A model generated the notes under the pieces. It was given only the letters and a program-made list of their open reading frames with translations, was not told the DNA's origin and made no database searches. DNA of 7,494 nucleotides from the NCBI GenBank assembly GCA_026416065.1, contig JAOAFW010000371.1, positions 1-7,494 of the forward strand. Reading direction: 5' to 3'. Shown in pieces: positions 6,416 through 7,494 of the stretch (within the stretch, counting starts at the first letter, position 1; each line of letters opens with the position of its first letter). This DNA is from Fimbriimonadales bacterium. GTDB lineage: Bacteria > Armatimonadota > Fimbriimonadia > Fimbriimonadales > GBS-DC. The position numbers and the translations under genes are program-made.

Positions 6416-6853
6416 ATGGTCTGGGTCGCTGTTCAAGCGGTGCTGTTGGTTGTCTACGCCTACACCCTGATTGCCACGCCCGGTCAGGACTGGGGTGTAG
6501 CACGCTGGGTGGGCGCACCGATGGTGTTCGCGGGTGCGGCTCTCGCAACGCCTGCGCTGCTGGCGCACGGGCGTAAACTCACGCCCCTGCCAGAGCCGAA
6601 CCGCACGCTGGGCTTGAAAACGACAGGCATCTACGCCTATATACGCCACCCCATGTACACGGGACTGCTTCTACTGACCTTTGGACTGGCAATCCTGCTT
6701 CAAAAACCGTGGGGCTTCGCATCGACGGGCGTGCTCACGCTCTTTTTCAACCTCAAAGCCCGCGAGGAAGAGCGACGCCTGCGCCGCTACTACCCCGAGT
6801 ATATTGACTACGAGCGCACCACAGGGCGGTTCCTGCCGCGATGGGCGAAATAA
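6416..6853 (+). CDS. Small membrane methyltransferase-like protein (ICMT/PEMT superfamily)
   Basis: The 145-residue product has hydrophobic segments at about 3-20, 31-50 and 80-113, so it is an integral membrane protein with three to four helices. Its signature is GIYAYIRHPMYTGLLL (71-86, with the RHP-MYTG core at 77-83), followed by LKAREEERRLRRYYPEYIDYERTTGRFLP (113-141). The RHP-Y and EE..L...YP.Y..Y motifs define the isoprenylcysteine carboxyl methyltransferase / phospholipid methyltransferase superfamily, in which they bind S-adenosylmethionine and the lipophilic substrate. The bacterial substrate cannot be told from sequence. The ATG at 6416 is the only reasonable start, since an in-frame stop lies at 6395; there is no clear Shine-Dalgarno sequence. 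The gene starts 18 bases after fliP, so it is probably cotranscribed, yet it has no known flagellar role. Confidence 0.85.
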   Translation: MVWVAVQAVLLVVYAYTLIATPGQDWGVARWVGAPMVFAGAALATPALLAHGRKLTPLPEPNRTLGLKTTGIYAYIRHPMYTGLLLLTFGLAILLQKPWGFASTGVLTLFFNLKAREEERRLRRYYPEYIDYERTTGRFLPRWAK

Positions 6854-6931
6854 AGAACCTTCATACAGCGAGCCACCCGATACGGAGAGGCAACGCCGTC
6901 CAGTTTTCGAACAACGAGTCAAAATTCAAGG

Positions 6932-6937
6932 TATAAT
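6932..6937 (+). promoter_or_regulatory. Candidate -10 box for the acyl-CoA dehydrogenase gene
   Basis: A perfect TATAAT lies at 6932-6937 in a locally AT-rich stretch downstream of the methyltransferase gene. The best -35 candidate (CGAACA, 6908-6913, 18-base spacing) matches only three of six consensus positions, so the call depends on the -10 box. Transcription from here would include the inverted repeat at 6957-7063 in a leader of about 155 bases. Confidence 0.45.
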
Positions 6938-6956
6938 AGGCTATCGCTGAGCAGGC

Positions 6957-7063
6957 GAGATTCCTCGCTCCGCTCGGAATAACAGCTGCGCACAGCGCAC
7001 ACTCGGAATGGTTATCGCGGAGCGCACAGAGGCTGTTATTCCGAGCTGCAGGCGAGGAATCTC
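6957..7063. repeat. Imperfect long inverted repeat (REP/MITE-like element)
   Basis: The left arm (6957-6986, starting GAGATTCCTCGC and ending CTCGGAATAACAGC) is the reverse complement of the right arm (7032-7063), except for a few bases in the middle of each arm. Both ends match exactly over 12-14 bases. The 45-base centre has an extra CTCGGAAT and a repeated GCGCACAG (6988-6995, 7022-7029). Sequences of the type 'gattcctcgctccgctcggaat' resemble dispersed palindromic repeats known from many bacterial genomes. No transposase is encoded. It lies between the TATAAT box and the start of the acyl-CoA dehydrogenase gene, so it would form a strong hairpin in the mRNA leader. Confidence 0.75.
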
Positions 7064-7098
7064 CCCCTCAGGCGCGAACCTTACACAGGAGGCAACCG

Positions 7099-7494
7099 AT
7101 GAGAGAGATTACTCTGCGTGGAGGCGAGTTTCTACTGAAAGCGGTGGAACCATCGAAGGTGTTCACCCCCGAAGATTTCACTTCTGAAGACCTTGCATTA
7201 GCCCAGGCAGCCGAAGAGTTCGTGCGCGGCGAGGTCCAGCCCCGCAACGACGCGATTGAGCATCAGGAAGAGGGTCTGACCGTGAGCCTGCTCAAGAAAG
7301 CAGGGCAACTCGGTTTGCTGGGCGCAGACCTGCCCGAAGCGTTCGGCGGGCTGAGCCTGCCCAAGACCACCAGCACGCTCATCGCCGAGAAGATGAGCCT
7401 ACAGGCGTCATTCGCCGTCTCGTGGGGCGCGCATGTGGGGATTGGCACGCTGCCGATTCTGTTCTTCGGCACGCCTGAGCAGAAGCAGAAGTAC
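7099..7494 (+). CDS. Acyl-CoA dehydrogenase, FadE-like, partial (3' end outside window)
   Basis: The first 132 codons are present. The N-terminal sequence RGGEFLL, VFTPEDFTSEDLALAQAAEEFV, LLKKAGQLGLLGADLPEAFGG, FAVSWGAHVGIGTLPILFFG and TPEQKQKY matches the N-terminal helical domain of acyl-CoA dehydrogenases, most like the roughly 590-residue FadE type known from Bacillus, which has a C-terminal extension beyond the usual 380-residue core. These flavoproteins catalyse the first, FAD-dependent step of fatty-acid beta-oxidation by oxidising acyl-CoA to enoyl-CoA, passing electrons to electron-transfer flavoprotein. The catalytic base and FAD-binding residues lie beyond the window. The ATG at 7099 is preceded by an optimal AGGAGG (7087-7092) at 6 bases spacing. 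The gene probably has its own promoter at 6932. Chain-length preference cannot be judged. Confidence 0.93.
   Translation, partial: MREITLRGGEFLLKAVEPSKVFTPEDFTSEDLALAQAAEEFVRGEVQPRNDAIEHQEEGLTVSLLKKAGQLGLLGADLPEAFGGLSLPKTTSTLIAEKMSLQASFAVSWGAHVGIGTLPILFFGTPEQKQKY

Larger units (their letters stand above)
6854..7098. other. Intergenic region between methyltransferase and acyl-CoA dehydrogenase genes
   Basis: This 245-base stretch contains the TATAAT box and the inverted repeat described separately, and the AGGAGG ribosome-binding site at 7087-7092. I see no convincing terminator for the flagellar operon: the only small dyad (ACGG near 6884, CCGT near 6898) has a four-base stem and no T-run. 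No small open reading frame is supported. Confidence 0.6.

Noticed and set aside
6397..6576. Reading frame beginning at the ATG overlapping the fliP stop.
   Set aside because: It is a different frame from the methyltransferase-like gene, ends after about 60 codons and shows no coding character, while the frame starting at 6416 has clear family motifs.

Overview
The window looks like a piece of a free-living, flagellated, moderately GC-rich bacterium. A very long protein built of HAF repeats (the LGTLGG / VSADGSVVVG / RAFRWT pattern) sits beside flagellar export genes that include a FliY-like switch protein. Together with the frequent GTG starts and an acyl-CoA dehydrogenase of the Bacillus FadE type, this is most reminiscent of Armatimonadota (Fimbriimonadales-like). 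That assignment rests on remembered family distribution, not on a search.

Layout. Positions 1-614 (minus strand) hold the 5' part of a secreted protein with a carboxypeptidase-regulatory-like beta-sandwich; it runs off the left edge. A 221-base gap (615-835) follows, containing two mutually exclusive RNA stems in the leader of that gene. Positions 836-2965 (minus) encode a 709-residue exported HAF-repeat protein made of two consecutive arrays, each closed by the same terminal module. The 119-base divergent spacer (2966-3084) carries a 30-base dyad and, on the plus strand, a sequence matching a sigma-28 flagellar promoter. From 3085 the plus strand carries a compact flagellar operon, fliM, fliY/fliN-type, fliO, fliP, with gaps or overlaps of only a few bases, followed 18 bases later by a small membrane methyltransferase-like gene (ICMT/PEMT superfamily) that takes the place where fliQ is commonly found. 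After a 245-base intergenic stretch with a TATAAT box and a long imperfect inverted repeat, a FadE-like acyl-CoA dehydrogenase begins at 7099 and runs off the right edge.

How the genes fit together. FliM and FliY/FliN belong to the flagellar C-ring switch complex, which receives CheY-P and sets rotation direction; FliO and FliP belong to the flagellar type III export gate, FliP being a core pore subunit. The HAF protein and the secreted protein are exported, of unknown function, and transcribed away from the flagellar operon. The acyl-CoA dehydrogenase is probably an independent fatty-acid oxidation gene.

I found no clear novel defence, mobile or biosynthetic system. The points most worth following are the sigma-28-like promoter in front of fliM, the FliY-like protein whose CheC-type phosphatase residues look lost, the competing-stem leader at 629-726, the inverted-repeat element in the acyl-CoA dehydrogenase leader, and the two-array architecture of the HAF protein.
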